Shown: positions 33,270-43,341, counted from the stretch's first letter. The stretch is DNA of 64,000 nt from WTKG01 sp963735005 (GCA_963735005.1 CAVTJA010000010.1:496001-560000), one strand, 5' to 3'. The notes: generated from the sequence alone by a model not told the origin. Numbers and translations are program-made.

Positions 33270-34817
33270 ATGACCTCCTCACGGACGTTTGCGGCACTGA
33301 CGGCCTTCGCGCTAGCAGCCCTCGCGCTGGGCGGAGGGTTCGCCGCTCACCGCGAACGCGGCGCCGCCGAGACGGTCGCTGAACTTCAGCTATCGGGCGT
33401 GGACAACCGCTGGGACTCGTCCGCGGACACCTGTGGCGGCAACGGCAGCGCTGAGGTCTACGCCGAGCTCAACACTCTGCTCGCGGAGTCCTCGGCGCAG
33501 TATCCCGACGACGTCTTCGCGCGTCGCACCTGGCTGGTGAGCGCCGACCCGAATACACCGCATACGACAACCCTCCACATCTGGGCTGGCGCCTACGTCG
33601 GAGTTGACCTCGACGAGCTCGGGATCGTTGACGAAGGCCGCGCACCCAAGCATGCGGGCGAGGCGCTGCTGTCGCGAGCAGCTGCAAACGATTACGGCCT
33701 TCAGGTCGGCGACACGCTGTGGCTCGGCCACGACGTGCTGGGGCCGGATTACGCGTACGAGGTGGTGGGCATCGCGTTCGACGAGATTGGGACTTCGCTG
33801 CCCAACTCCCAGGTGTTTAGCGCCGAACCGCTACCCAAACTGGCCGTACTTCTGCCGTGGGACGCGGTGGCGGAGCTGTGCTCGTTCCGCGGGTTCGTTC
33901 CGCTGACTTTCGGCTGGAACGCCGCCGCGAGCGATTCGCCCCTCGCCGCGCACTTCGGCGACCGGAGTTACAGCGGCCAGTCGGCACTGCCCAACGCAGC
34001 CCAACGGCTGTTCCTGGCGGCGCTCGCTCTCACGGCTCTGGCTGTCATGGTGGCCGCACTGCTCGTGCGGATCCCGCCAGACGATCGGGCGACCGTACGC
34101 TCGCTCGTGAGCAGCGCAGCGCTGGGCGCGGTCGCTGGAATCGCCGCGGCCACAGGGTTGGCGATGCTCGCGCACGCCGCGGCGAACGATGCGTCGAGCG
34201 CCCAGGTGTCGCTAGGCGTCGATCACGCGGGCGTCGTGGCGCTCCTGTCCGTGGGCGCCATCATCGTAGGCACGGCGGTGGGCGCGCTCGCCACGTGGTC
34301 TGGCACGCGAAAGCGAGGTCCGCGTGCCTCGCCGCGGGCCGCGGTCCTGTGGCTTGCGGCGGCAGTTGTGGTGGCGCCCGCGCTCGTGTCCGGCACGCGT
34401 CACACGGCCCTTCACAGCTGGCTGGGCGCCTGGGCCGACCGCGGGGAAGTGTTCGCGGAGGGAGACGCCGTCTGGGAGCTGGCGATCGCGTTCGCGCTTC
34501 CGTTCGCGCTTGCGCTCGCGGTCGTGTTCTGCGCGACGATGCCCAAGGACATCGGCAAGGCGTTGCGAAATATCGCGCTTGGCGCGGTCGCGGGGCTGGG
34601 TCTCGGCGCCGCGGGCGTCGCGGTCGCGGGGGCAATTCGGCAATGGGTCGACGACGACTCCGGCGTCGACGTGTGGCGCTCGTGGACCGAATTGGTGGGG
34701 TCGGCGCTGTCGTCTGCAGGCGTCGCAGCCGCGGCCGGGTTGGCCGCGTCCGTCGTCCTCGTGCTCGCAGGATGGGGATTCGCGCGGCTGCGCGCACGCA
34801 TCGCCGCTCGAACCTAG
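33270..34817 (+). CDS. Multi-pass membrane protein with a MacB-like extracellular domain
   Basis: A 515-residue protein not assigned to a named family. After one N-terminal helix comes an extracellular region of about 210 residues with SRAAANDYGLQVGDTLWLG and YEVVGIAFDEIG, resembling the core domain of FtsX/MacB permeases. Around eight hydrophobic helices follow (from residue 245). It may be a degenerate permease-like protein without an ATPase partner, or a sensor. It stands directly upstream of a two-component system, 38 bp away, which hints at linked function but is not evidence of one. Confidence 0.6.
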   Translation: MTSSRTFAALTAFALAALALGGGFAAHRERGAAETVAELQLSGVDNRWDSSADTCGGNGSAEVYAELNTLLAESSAQYPDDVFARRTWLVSADPNTPHTTTLHIWAGAYVGVDLDELGIVDEGRAPKHAGEALLSRAAANDYGLQVGDTLWLGHDVLGPDYAYEVVGIAFDEIGTSLPNSQVFSAEPLPKLAVLLPWDAVAELCSFRGFVPLTFGWNAAASDSPLAAHFGDRSYSGQSALPNAAQRLFLAALALTALAVMVAALLVRIPPDDRATVRSLVSSAALGAVAGIAAATGLAMLAHAAANDASSAQVSLGVDHAGVVALLSVGAIIVGTAVGALATWSGTRKRGPRASPRAAVLWLAAAVVVAPALVSGTRHTALHSWLGAWADRGEVFAEGDAVWELAIAFALPFALALAVVFCATMPKDIGKALRNIALGAVAGLGLGAAGVAVAGAIRQWVDDDSGVDVWRSWTELVGSALSSAGVAAAAGLAASVVLVLAGWGFARLRARIAART

Positions 34818-34854
34818 CGCGCCCATCGCGCCCAGGCGGGGCTAACGTGAGCCC

Positions 34855-35643
34855 ATGGACGACCTTCCCTGGCTGATCGCCGGTGCCGCGACGGTCGCGG
34901 CCGCGTGGGCCTCCTGGATCGCAATCCGGGCGTCTCGCCGCGCGCGGGAACAGCGCGCCGCCGAGTCCGAGCGCTCGGCCACCGACCGAGCTCTCGCCGC
35001 GTCGGATGAGCGCGCCCGCATCGCGCGGGAGATGCACGACGTCGTGGCTCACACCCTGTCCGTGGTCGTCGCGCAGTCAGATGGCGGGCGCTTCGCCGCC
35101 GCCAAGGACCCCGCCGCGGCCGTGCGCGCGCTCGAGACCGTCGGCGAGGTCAGCCGCGCGGCCCTCACCGAGATGCGCGCCCTGCTTGGCGTCCTGCGCG
35201 AAACCGACGCCTCGGTCGACTTCGCTCCCCAGCCGAGCCTCACCGACATCCCGGCCCTCGTGTCGTCGGTCCGCGACGGCGGGCTCGAGGTCTCCTACGT
35301 GACCACCGGGACGCCCCGGCCGCTGCCGATCGGCGCTGGGCTCGCCCTGTACCGCATCGTCCAGGAGGCGCTCACGAACGTGCTCAAGCACGGCGGGCCA
35401 AAGGCGAGCGCGATCGTGCAGATGCGATGGACGCCGGCCGCGGTGGAGGCCACCATCAGCGACGACGGCCGGGGCGCGGCCGCCGCAAAGGACGGCGCCG
35501 GCACGGGGGTCGAGGGGATGCGGGAGCGCGCGACAGTGTTCGGCGGTACGCTCACCGCCGGGCCCAAGAAGGGCGGCGGTTTCGTGGTGAAGGCCAGCCT
35601 GCCGCTCACGCCGCGGGACGCCGCCGCAGAGGAGGAAGCATGA
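34855..35643 (+). CDS. Sensor histidine kinase, NarL/DesK type with a reduced sensor
   Basis: A 262-residue kinase. It has only one membrane helix (residues 7-24), a short coiled coil, the HisKA_3 phospho-acceptor box RIAREMHDVVAHTLSVVV (His61), and the HATPase domain with the N-box ALTNVLKHG, and DDGRG and GTGVEGMRER for ATP. Most relatives have four or more membrane helices, so sensing must rest on a partner or be minimal. TAACGT 7 bp before ATG 34855 suggests a leaderless transcript. The stop overlaps the regulator ATG (ATGA). Confidence 0.9.
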   Translation: MDDLPWLIAGAATVAAAWASWIAIRASRRAREQRAAESERSATDRALAASDERARIAREMHDVVAHTLSVVVAQSDGGRFAAAKDPAAAVRALETVGEVSRAALTEMRALLGVLRETDASVDFAPQPSLTDIPALVSSVRDGGLEVSYVTTGTPRPLPIGAGLALYRIVQEALTNVLKHGGPKASAIVQMRWTPAAVEATISDDGRGAAAAKDGAGTGVEGMRERATVFGGTLTAGPKKGGGFVVKASLPLTPRDAAAEEEA

Positions 35644-36290
35644 TCCGCGTCGCGCTTGTCGACGACCAGGAGCTGGTGCGCGCCGGCCTGCGCATGGTGA
35701 TCGACAGCCAGGACGACATGTCCGTGGTCGCCGAGGCCGCGAACGGCACCGACGCCGTCGCAAAGCTTTCAAGCGCCGACGCCGACGTGGTGCTCATGGA
35801 CGTGCGCATGCCGGGGCTGGACGGCATCGCCGCGACCCGCGAGCTGACCGCGGCGGGCGACGCGCGCATCGTCATCCTCACCACCTTCGACCTGGACGAG
35901 TACGTGGTGGCGGCGATCAAGGCGGGGGCCAGCGGGTTCCTGCTCAAGGACGCCCCGCCGGAGGACCTGCTGGCGGCCGTGCGCGCGGTGCACGCTGGCG
36001 ACGCGGTAATCGCGCCGTCGGCCACCCGGCGGCTGCTCGCCACGATGGCCGCCACGCTGCCCGAGCCCACGGACGGCGCTGCGCTCGACACCCTCACCGA
36101 CCGCGAGCGCGAGGTGCTGGTGCTGATCGCGCGCGGGCTGTCCAATGCGGAGATCTGCAAAGAGCTGTTTCTCGCGGAGCCCACCGTCAAGACGCATATC
36201 GGCAAGGTGCTCGCCAAGGTGGGCGCGCGGGACCGCGCGCAGGCCGTCGTGATCGCGTACGAGTCAGGGCTCGTGCGCCCCGGCGCGTAG
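35640..36290 (+). CDS. LuxR/NarL-type response regulator
   Basis: A 216-residue regulator. The receiver has acidic residues Asp8-Asp9, phospho-acceptor Asp54 in VVLMDVRMPG, Thr at TTFDLDEY and Lys in FLLKDAPPE. The C-terminal LuxR helix-turn-helix is LTDREREVLVLIARGLSN followed by EPTVKTHIGKVLAKVG. It is translationally coupled to the upstream kinase. Target genes are unknown; the membrane protein at 33.3 kb and the sigma-factor pair downstream are candidates. Confidence 0.93.
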   Translation: MIRVALVDDQELVRAGLRMVIDSQDDMSVVAEAANGTDAVAKLSSADADVVLMDVRMPGLDGIAATRELTAAGDARIVILTTFDLDEYVVAAIKAGASGFLLKDAPPEDLLAAVRAVHAGDAVIAPSATRRLLATMAATLPEPTDGAALDTLTDREREVLVLIARGLSNAEICKELFLAEPTVKTHIGKVLAKVGARDRAQAVVIAYESGLVRPGA

Positions 36291-36328
36291 CGGCGACGCA
36301 CGGCGCGGGCCTGCGGACACTCCCAGGT

Positions 36329-36925
36329 ATGAGCAACCACGAGTCCACCGAGTGGACCGCAGCGGCGGCGGGTGACGCGCACGCGTTCGGCCGCGTGTTC
36401 GACCTCCACTGCGACCGCGCCTACCGCCACGCGCTGCGACTCACGCGGGACCCTCACGACGCGCAGGACGTGGTCGCCGCAGCGTTCCTTGAGCTGTGGC
36501 GGCGGCGCGATGCCGTGCGCGTCGTGGACGGATCCGTGCTGCCGTGGTTGCTCGTCACCGTGACCAATGCGGCGCTCAACCAGCGCAGGTCGCTGCGCAG
36601 GCACCGTGCCTTCATCGCGCGCCTGCCGCGCGACGCAAACCCAGCCCCCGACGCCGCCGAGGTCGCGCTTTCCGACCCGGAGCTCGACGTCGACCCTAAG
36701 TTGCTTTCGGCTATCCGCGCCCTCCGGCCGGCGGACCAGCGGCTCGTCGCCCTGGTCGCGCTTGAGGGCTATGACCTTGCTACCGCCGCCACCGCGCTCG
36801 ACGTGTCGGTGGCCGCTGCCCGCTCCCGCTGGCAGCGCGTGCGTAGCCGCCTCGCTGAATCCGCACCGGCACGGCGCATCGCCGCCACCGCCGTACCCAA
36901 AACCACCGAAGGAGCACGACCATGA
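36329..36925 (+). CDS. ECF-type RNA polymerase sigma factor (SigJ/SigE-like)
   Basis: A 198-residue sigma-70 family protein with region 2 (HAFGRVFDLHCDRAYRHALR, DAQDVVAAAFLELWRRRD) and region 4 (RALRPADQRLVALVALEGYD, AARSRWQRVRSRL). Regions 1 and 3 are absent, as in ECF factors. The next gene overlaps by 4 bp (ATGA) and encodes a single-helix protein in the usual anti-sigma position. It lies 38 bp after the response regulator. Confidence 0.9.
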   Translation: MSNHESTEWTAAAAGDAHAFGRVFDLHCDRAYRHALRLTRDPHDAQDVVAAAFLELWRRRDAVRVVDGSVLPWLLVTVTNAALNQRRSLRRHRAFIARLPRDANPAPDAAEVALSDPELDVDPKLLSAIRALRPADQRLVALVALEGYDLATAATALDVSVAAARSRWQRVRSRLAESAPARRIAATAVPKTTEGARP

Positions 36926-37695
36926 CTTCCACCCTGAACCCCGTCGTCCGCGACGCCATGCGCGACGGCCTCGTCTCGTATGCCACGTCCACGCCGCAGC
37001 GAGACCGCCGTCGCAAGCGCACCCACCGCAGCCTGATCGCGGGCGCCGCCACCACTGCCGTGCTCGTGGGTTGGGGCGCGGCCGCCGTCGCTGACCTCCG
37101 CCCCGCGGGCGACCGCGCCGACCAGCCGCTCTCGGCGCCGTACGTCGTGAGCGGCGTCGGGCCCGCAACGGTCCCGCTCCCGGCCGCACCCGACGGCGCA
37201 ATGTACGCGCTCACGGAACTCACGTGCTTCGACTCCGCCCGATGCTTCACGCCTTCCGGTGGCGGTGGCATCAATCCGGGGCACGACATCCAGCCCATGT
37301 CCTCGGGCGGGGCCTTGCCGCTCACCGACGCGTACGATCCGCACAACGCACAACTCCTGGACCCCATCGACCCTGCGGTCGGCATCGCGGTGGACGTCGA
37401 CGCCGGCTCACACTGGCGCCTGTACGTGGTCTACGCGGAGCGCATCGACCCCAAGATTGCCATCGGCGACGACGGCACGGCCATGGGCATGCGCGGCCTC
37501 GACATCCCGACGATGGTGCCAGTCACCACGACCGACGGGCGCATCGGCTGGGTGTCGCTCGACGCGCTCACCGTCGGCGCGGACGTCACGTTCACGCCCA
37601 CGGGCGTCACGCAGCCGCCGCTCACCGCTTACGGCCCCGACGGCGTCACCGCGATTGGGTTCGCCGACCTAGGCGGGACGCTCACCGCGCCGTAG
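36922..37695 (+). CDS. Single-pass membrane protein, possible anti-sigma factor
   Basis: A 257-residue protein with about 38 cytoplasmic residues (VVRDAMRDGLVSYATSTPQR), one membrane helix (SLIAGAATTAVLVGWGAAAV, about 40-59) and an exported domain of about 190 residues. The coupling to the ECF gene by ATGA makes it a candidate anti-sigma or sensor partner, but no zinc-binding anti-sigma motif is visible, so the role is an inference. The exported part (GRIGWVSLDALTVGADVTFT) matches nothing I recognise. Confidence 0.65.
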   Translation: MTSTLNPVVRDAMRDGLVSYATSTPQRDRRRKRTHRSLIAGAATTAVLVGWGAAAVADLRPAGDRADQPLSAPYVVSGVGPATVPLPAAPDGAMYALTELTCFDSARCFTPSGGGGINPGHDIQPMSSGGALPLTDAYDPHNAQLLDPIDPAVGIAVDVDAGSHWRLYVVYAERIDPKIAIGDDGTAMGMRGLDIPTMVPVTTTDGRIGWVSLDALTVGADVTFTPTGVTQPPLTAYGPDGVTAIGFADLGGTLTAP

Positions 37696-37698
37696 CGG

Positions 37699-38094
37699 TC
37701 ACTTCCTGGCACAGGGCCCATCCTCAACCAGGCCGCCCGCGGCGACGGAGTACACCTGCTCCGTCGCCGCGTCGGTCAGTTCCACGCACCAGCTCTTCTC
37801 GTTCGTCGCGAATTGGTAGGTGATGGCGACGTCGCCACGGGCCGGCCCGGCGTCGGTTCCGGCCACGATCAACCGCCCATCGACGATCTGCGCGGCCGGC
37901 AGGCCGTCGCCCACCTGCCACTCCACGAAGAATCGGTTGAACTGTTGGCGGATCGCCCCAGCCATCTGCTCCGCGGAGGGTTGCTCGGACGGCGCGGGGC
38001 TCCCAGGCGAACACGCCGCGGCAAGTAGCACGCCAGCCACGGCGACCGCGATCCCCGCGGCCCGGCTTCCCCTCGCTGCTCTCGCGATACCCAT
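37699..38094 (-). CDS. Lipoprotein C, single copy of the TxWCxELT domain
   Basis: A 131-residue lipoprotein with lipobox VLLAAACSPGSP. The mature part is only the C-terminal domain seen in the two lipoproteins at 29.4-31.1 kb: FNRFFVEWQVGDGLPAAQI, KSWCVELTDAATEQVYSVAA and a final Cys (EDGPCARK). This shows the domain can stand alone. It converges on the anti-sigma-like gene. Function unknown. Confidence 0.72.
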   Translation of the reverse strand: MGIARAARGSRAAGIAVAVAGVLLAAACSPGSPAPSEQPSAEQMAGAIRQQFNRFFVEWQVGDGLPAAQIVDGRLIVAGTDAGPARGDVAITYQFATNEKSWCVELTDAATEQVYSVAAGGLVEDGPCARK

Positions 38095-38196
38095 AACTCC
38101 ATTAACGCATGCGCGCCGGCCTCATACCCAGGTATCGCCCAAGTCCATCCCACGGTCCGATGCGCCGCGCACCCGCCCGGCCGTAGCGTCTGCGGT

Positions 38197-38973
38197 ATGG
38201 CGAAGAAGAAGGCGGCCGAGGCCGCACAGGAGTCACCCGCGGAGTTGGCCGTTAAGGCGCGCGGGCTGACCAAGACGTATGGCTCGGGGGACGCCGCGGT
38301 CACCGCGGTTGACCACGTGGACCTGGACGTGCCCGCGGGCACGCTGACCGCGGTGATGGGCCCGTCGGGCTCCGGCAAGACCACCCTGGTCCACCTGCTG
38401 GCCGGGCTCGACAAGCCCGACTACGGCGACGTGTGGATCCGCGGCGAGAAGCTCACCGGGCTGGCGGACAAGCAGGCCGCCCGCGTGCGCGGCCGCGTCA
38501 TCGGCTTCGTGTTCCAAGGCTTCAACCTGCTGCAGACCATGAGCGCCCGCGACAACATCCTGCTGCCGCGCCGCCTCAACGGGCTCGACACGGACGACGC
38601 CTGGTTCGACGAGCTCGTCCAGATGCTCGGCCTCACCATGGACCTGAACCGCAAGCCGTACGAGATGTCCGGCGGCCAGCAGCAGCGCGTCGCCATCGCA
38701 CGTGCCCTCATCACCAAGCCCGCGGTGGTGTTCGCGGACGAGCCAACCGGCAACCTCGACACCCACGCCAGCGCCGAGATTCTGTCGCACTTGCGGCAGG
38801 CCTGCAGGGAACTCGGACAGTCGGTGGTGATGGTCACGCACGACCCGACCGCGGCGTCGTACGCGGGCAACGTGCTGCTGCTGGCCGACGGCCGGATCGC
38901 CGGGCACATCGACAAGCCCACCCCCCAGTCCGTGCTCGCTGGGCTCGACGCTCTTGCAGGGATCGAGTCATGA
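38197..38973 (+). CDS. ABC transporter ATP-binding protein (MacB/LolD type)
   Basis: A 258-residue nucleotide-binding protein with a charged lead (MAKKKAAEAAQ), Walker A GPSGSGKTT, signature MSGGQQQRVAIARA and Walker B VVFADEPTGNLD, the class that pairs with FtsX-type permeases. TAGCGT 8 bp before ATG 38197 and lack of a ribosome site suggest a leaderless start. It overlaps the downstream permease by 4 bp. The permeases that follow have many frame changes, but this gene is intact. Confidence 0.92.
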   Translation: MAKKKAAEAAQESPAELAVKARGLTKTYGSGDAAVTAVDHVDLDVPAGTLTAVMGPSGSGKTTLVHLLAGLDKPDYGDVWIRGEKLTGLADKQAARVRGRVIGFVFQGFNLLQTMSARDNILLPRRLNGLDTDDAWFDELVQMLGLTMDLNRKPYEMSGGQQQRVAIARALITKPAVVFADEPTGNLDTHASAEILSHLRQACRELGQSVVMVTHDPTAASYAGNVLLLADGRIAGHIDKPTPQSVLAGLDALAGIES

Positions 38974-40927
38974 GGCGGCTCGCCGCAGGGCTGACGGGGC
39001 TGGTGGCGCTGGGCGTCACGCTTGGCCTGCTGCCCTGGGCGTACGTGGAATGCCGCCCGCCGGGGTGCGAGCACGGCGAGTCGTGGGACATCAGTACGGT
39101 TCCAGCCTTCCTCATGATGGCGCTCGTGGTCGTTATGTACATGTTCGTGCTCGGAACGGTCTTCACGGCAGTGCTGGTGGCGACGCTGTCCAACGGGGAT
39201 ATCGTCCGACGCCAGCGAGACTGCCGTACGCGCGGCGCTAGGCGAGACCGCGGCAGACGCGAGGCGGCTCGCGGTTCGGCGAGGCTTCCACGACGGCCTG
39301 TGGGCCGTGGGGCCAATCGCGTGCTGTCGGGCTGATCGCAGCCAACCCGGTGATGCTCGCTGTCGCGGGCTACCGACCCTTGGCGTCGGCCGGAGCCATG
39401 GCCATCACCGCCGTCCTAAGCGTGACGTTGCTGGCGTCGCTCGTCATCGCACACGCGATCGCCGCCGAGCGCGCGCGGGCGCACCGCCGTCGAGCAACTC
39501 CGGCCCCCGGCGCCCCCGACGGGTTCGCGCGTCACAGGTTGGCGAGGTTCTTCGTGGGCTGGCGGCTTGCGGCGGCGTTCGGCACGTTCACGCTGGTAGG
39601 CATGGTGATGATGACGCTTGCGAACCTCAACGGCGCGGGCCTCGGCACGTGGTCGGAAGTCGTGGACTCTCGCCGCCGAAATCGGCGCCTGGATCACCAG
39701 CGTCGCAGTGTTCCTCCTGGTGTTGATGGGGGCGCCGCGCCTTCCTCTGCTCGCCGCTCCCGCGATGCGCGCGGCGGCGTGGACGGCGCACGCGTCGGTG
39801 CCCGCAACACCGCCACCGTAATCGCGACGCGCGCGGACTCGACGTGGATGTCTCGCACCCGCTCGCTGTCGGCCCTCGCGGGGCTCGCGTTCCTCGTGGG
39901 TGGGTTTGGCTTCTCTTCGGACCCGCAGCCTGGGGACGAGCCGTCAGTCGAGTTCCGCACCGCTCTCACCGTCGCGACGTTCGAGGCCGACGGCGCGGGG
40001 CGTGTGGCGCCGACTGCCAGGCGTTCGGCGCGGGTGCCGGGCAGGTAGACGGCGTGGACGCCGTCGCCCCTGCTGCGGTGTACTACTTCACGCTCAACGA
40101 CACGCGCCGAATGCTCGTGCTTGTCGTCCCCGTCAGAGCTCGCGGCGCGGACGTCAAACTCGGCGACTCAGCTCCGCGATCACCCCGAGGACGTGATCTT
40201 GGGCGACCGGTGCGAGGCCGGCGAGTACACTCGGACGACTACGCCGGCCTTCGGCTGCCGATGGCGGGCGTGCGGTCTTGAACTGGGGCGTCGGCGAGCT
40301 CGCCAACCGAGACGCCGGTCGCCAAGGCTCTGGTGGCCAGCCCACCGCCGCATGGATCGTCTACTCGACTCCCGGCACCGACGCGGTCGAGGTCGAGCAA
40401 CGCGCTCAACGAATTCCCCGGAGTCACGACGCACGACAGCCAGTCGCTGTTCCCACTCCGACTACGTCGTATACCGCAAGACACCGAGACGCGAGTGTGG
40501 AACATCGCGTTCGAGTTGATGCTGCTGCCGCTAGTCATCGCGCCCATCGCGGCGATCGCGACGGGCAACGTCATCCGCCGCAGGCGCGAGGACGCGACGC
40601 TCACCGCGCTTGGCGCGAGCGTGCGCACCATCCGGGCGAGCATCGTCATCGAGTCGGTGGTCACCGCGGGCATCGCGCTGGTGGGCGGCCTGGCGGCTGG
40701 GGTATTCGTGCACGTGGTCGCCGTGGCGTCCGAAAGCGCCGTGTCTACCGCGTGGAGCGGGGACGCAATCAAGGTCGGCACGGGCGTGCCGTGGTCCGTC
40801 CACGGCACCGATCATCGTTCTCGGCCTCGGCGCGTTCGCTGTGGCGTCGTGGATCGCGTCGCGCAGCATCCGCAACCTCACCCCCGTCGAGGCGCTCCGC
40901 CCCGTCAAGGAAGGAATCCTGTCGTGA
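38970..40927 (+). pseudogene. FtsX-type ABC permease, heavily frameshifted
   Basis: Starts ATG 38970 in ATGA overlap with the ATPase. The parts that align to a permease lie in changing frames: N-terminal helices (FLMMALVVVMYMFVLGTVFT), AVRAALGETAADARRLAVRR, FVGWRLAAAFGTFTLVG, ITSVAVFLLVLMGAPRLPLL, then an extracellular domain, and the last FtsX block (RRREDATLTALGASVRTIRA, WIASRSIRNLTPVEALRPVK). About nine frame changes occur near 39200, 39330, 39665, 39795, 40003, 40123, 40255, 40400 and 40805, mostly removed by deleting one base. No in-frame stop seems to arise between them. True decay and sequence error are both possible. Confidence 0.8.
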
Positions 40928-43030
40928 TCTGGCGACTCGCAGTCCAGCAGTCCCGCGCAAACCGCGGCTACTTCGCGTGGGCGACCGCAATGCTCGCGGT
41001 GGCCGTCGCGTTCGTGGGCTTTGCGGGTTTCCAGGTGCACACTCAAGAGCTTGTCGAGCGGCAGCAGAGCGACCTCGCCGGATTCACATACGAGCGGAAC
41101 GCGTGGCTGTGGCCGCGGTTCGACTCCGAGGGCATCGAGGGTTACCAGGGAGCGATGCTCGATGCCGACGCGCGGGACCTCGTCGCGCGCGCGGAGGCCT
41201 CCGGGCTACCGTTCACCGCGTCGCGCTTTTCAGTTCCGCTCGACGCGACCACGGGCGAGCCGATCGTCGCCGCGGCGGTCAAAGGCGACTACGCATACGC
41301 GCTATTGGGCGTGGAGCGGCTACCGGCCCACGGCGAGGTGGTGCTGAGCGCCGCTGCGGCGCGCCGCCTTGGCGTCGGCGCCGGGGACACCGTGCGGCTT
41401 GCCGGCCGCCTCACCACGTGGCGCGAGAACGCGCCCGCGCCGGAAGAGTCCCCGCGAGACGGCACGGCCCACGACCTCACCGTGATCCAGATCATGGCGA
41501 CACCGGAACTCTCGGCCTACGGCGTGGCCGCGGACGCGCTCGTGCCCTGGGACGACTCGTTCGGGCAGGATTCCATCTTCACCGACGTATGGGACGCCTC
41601 AGCTCACGGCATCACCGGCGATCGCGTCGAGACGGCAAGCATCCACGTGAGCTGGACCGGCGGAAACCCAGTGCTCGACGCCGTCGGCTTCAACGACATC
41701 TCGGGAAACGACTACTTCCAGCCCGAGCGCCCCTCATCGTGGTGGGTCGCGTGGATGGGCGCGCTCGCGACCGCGGTGGCCGTAATCCTGATGGCGTTCG
41801 CGCTCGGGCGTACGCAGGCGCAGCGTCGCCTCCAGTGGGTCGCAACCGCGCGGACGCTTGGCGCCGAATCCGCCACCCTGCGCGCCGTCGCCGGGCTCGA
41901 GGCACTCGCGATGGCGGCGCTCGCGTTCGTGGTCGGCGCCGCGGCGGCCGCGCTTGCGAACGTCGCGTACGTGGCGGCACACAACTGGCTCGCGCCGCGG
42001 GGCATCGTGCCACTCGCACTGGGGAGCGCGGGCTGGGTGTGGTCTGTGGCCGGCCTGCTCGCGATTGTGCTCAGCGTGATCGTGTCGATCGTCCCGGCGT
42101 ATTGGGCGAGCCGCGTGCCGCCGGTGGCCGCACTCAAGCCAGTGAACGAGGTCACGGAGACCGAGGTGTCGCGCCGCGTCTCGGTGTGGTGGCTGATCAA
42201 TCCCGCTCGCGCTCGCGATCTCGGTGCCCTTCCTCAGCGCCGGCTGGCAGCCCACGCTCAGCGATGGCGCGAAGGCCCTCGCGGCGATCGTGGACGTCAT
42301 CTGCGGGTTCGTCCTGCTACTCGAACTGTTCCGCGCGGGCCTTCCGCTACTCGGCCGGTGGCTGACGCGCCGCCGCGCGCCGTGGGCGATCGCCGCGGGC
42401 ATCGCCGTGTCGGCCCGTCCTCGCCAGTACGTCGCCCCCGCGTTCGTGACGATGCTCGCGGTGGCAACCACGGCGCTGCTCGCGGCGTCAAACAGTGCGA
42501 GCCAGGCCTTCCTTGCCGTCGTCACGCCCAACCCGATCGACTACTCCGACCCCGGCTGGTCGATCTCAAGCACCCGCCTGGTCGTGAGCTGGGTCGCCAC
42601 CGCCGCGATCCTCGCGGCTGGCATTGCGGTGTTCGTGGGCCTCGCGATCGCCGTCAACAACGCGCGGGCGTCACACAGCGACGACTCCACCCAACGCGCG
42701 CTCGGCCTCAGCCGCGCCAGCGGTGCGCGCTCCGCCTTCGTCCAGTTCTTCGCGCCGCAGGCAGCGGGGGTCATCGTGGGCACGGTCGTCGGCGCCGCGC
42801 TCGCGATCGCCGCCCCTCTCGAGCGGGCCTACGACGTGCTGCCCGCTGGCGCCCCGACCGACTACTACGGCTATCCGAGCTTTGCCGACAGTTTTGCGGC
42901 GCTCGGACTCGCGGCGGCGATCGCCCTCGTCATCGCCGCCGTCGGGGCCGCCGCGTTCGCCGCCGCCCAATCGCGCGCCGGCGCGTACCCGCCGGTCGAA
43001 CGAGGAGCCGCGCTCTCCACGTCCCGCTAG
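40924..43030 (+). pseudogene. Second FtsX-type ABC permease, one frameshift
   Basis: Starts GTG 40924, overlapping the previous stop (GTGA). The first 430 residues are in frame: N-terminal helix, MacB-like core (FSVPLDATTGEPIVAAAVKG, RRLGVGAGDTVRL), helices at MGALATAVAVILMAFALGR and an FtsX block (ARTLGAESATLRAVAGLEAL). Near 42215 the frame shifts by one base (NPARAR then VPFLSAGWQPTLSDG) and runs intact to 43030, adding about five helices. One inserted base would explain it. Corrected length is about 700 residues. It forms an ABC exporter with the two upstream genes. Confidence 0.82.
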
Positions 43031-43122
43031 CCACCGCATCGTCCCGGGGCGTGCTTCGCGCCGCGTGTCCTCGCCTAAACTGGGAAGCAGGCGCGGCACC
43101 GTCCGCGCGAGAAGGAGTCACC

Positions 43123-43341
43123 ATGAGCGACCGCGACACTGCGCCCAACGGGCGCGACAACCTGATGCAGATCGGCAAGCCCGCGGGCGGATGCGGTTGC
43201 GGCGGTGCTTGCGGCTGCGGCGGGCACGGCGAGGCCGAGGGCGCGCACGAGCACGGCCACCACTCCAAGGACCACTTCCAGGCGAAGCTGAACGGCCCCA
43301 CGTCGGCCGAGGCCGCCGCGGCACAGGAGGCACAGGCTTGA
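43123..43341 (+). CDS. Small Cys/His-rich protein coupled to a rhodanese
   Basis: A 72-residue protein. The centre is a metal-ligand-rich patch: GGCGCGGACGCGGHGEAEG followed by HEHGHHSKDHF, with five Cys (all in GGCGCGGACGCGG) and several His, flanked by ordinary hydrophilic sequence. That composition suggests metal binding or sulfur transfer, but no family is recognised. AAGGAG precedes ATG 43123, and the TGA overlaps the TTG of the rhodanese gene (TTGA), so they are likely made together. Confidence 0.72.
   Translation: MSDRDTAPNGRDNLMQIGKPAGGCGCGGACGCGGHGEAEGAHEHGHHSKDHFQAKLNGPTSAEAAAAQEAQA

Noticed and set aside
39200..40930. Programmed frameshifting as an explanation of the permease frame changes
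   Set aside because: There are about nine changes in both directions and no consistent slippery motif, unlike the single site in the IS.
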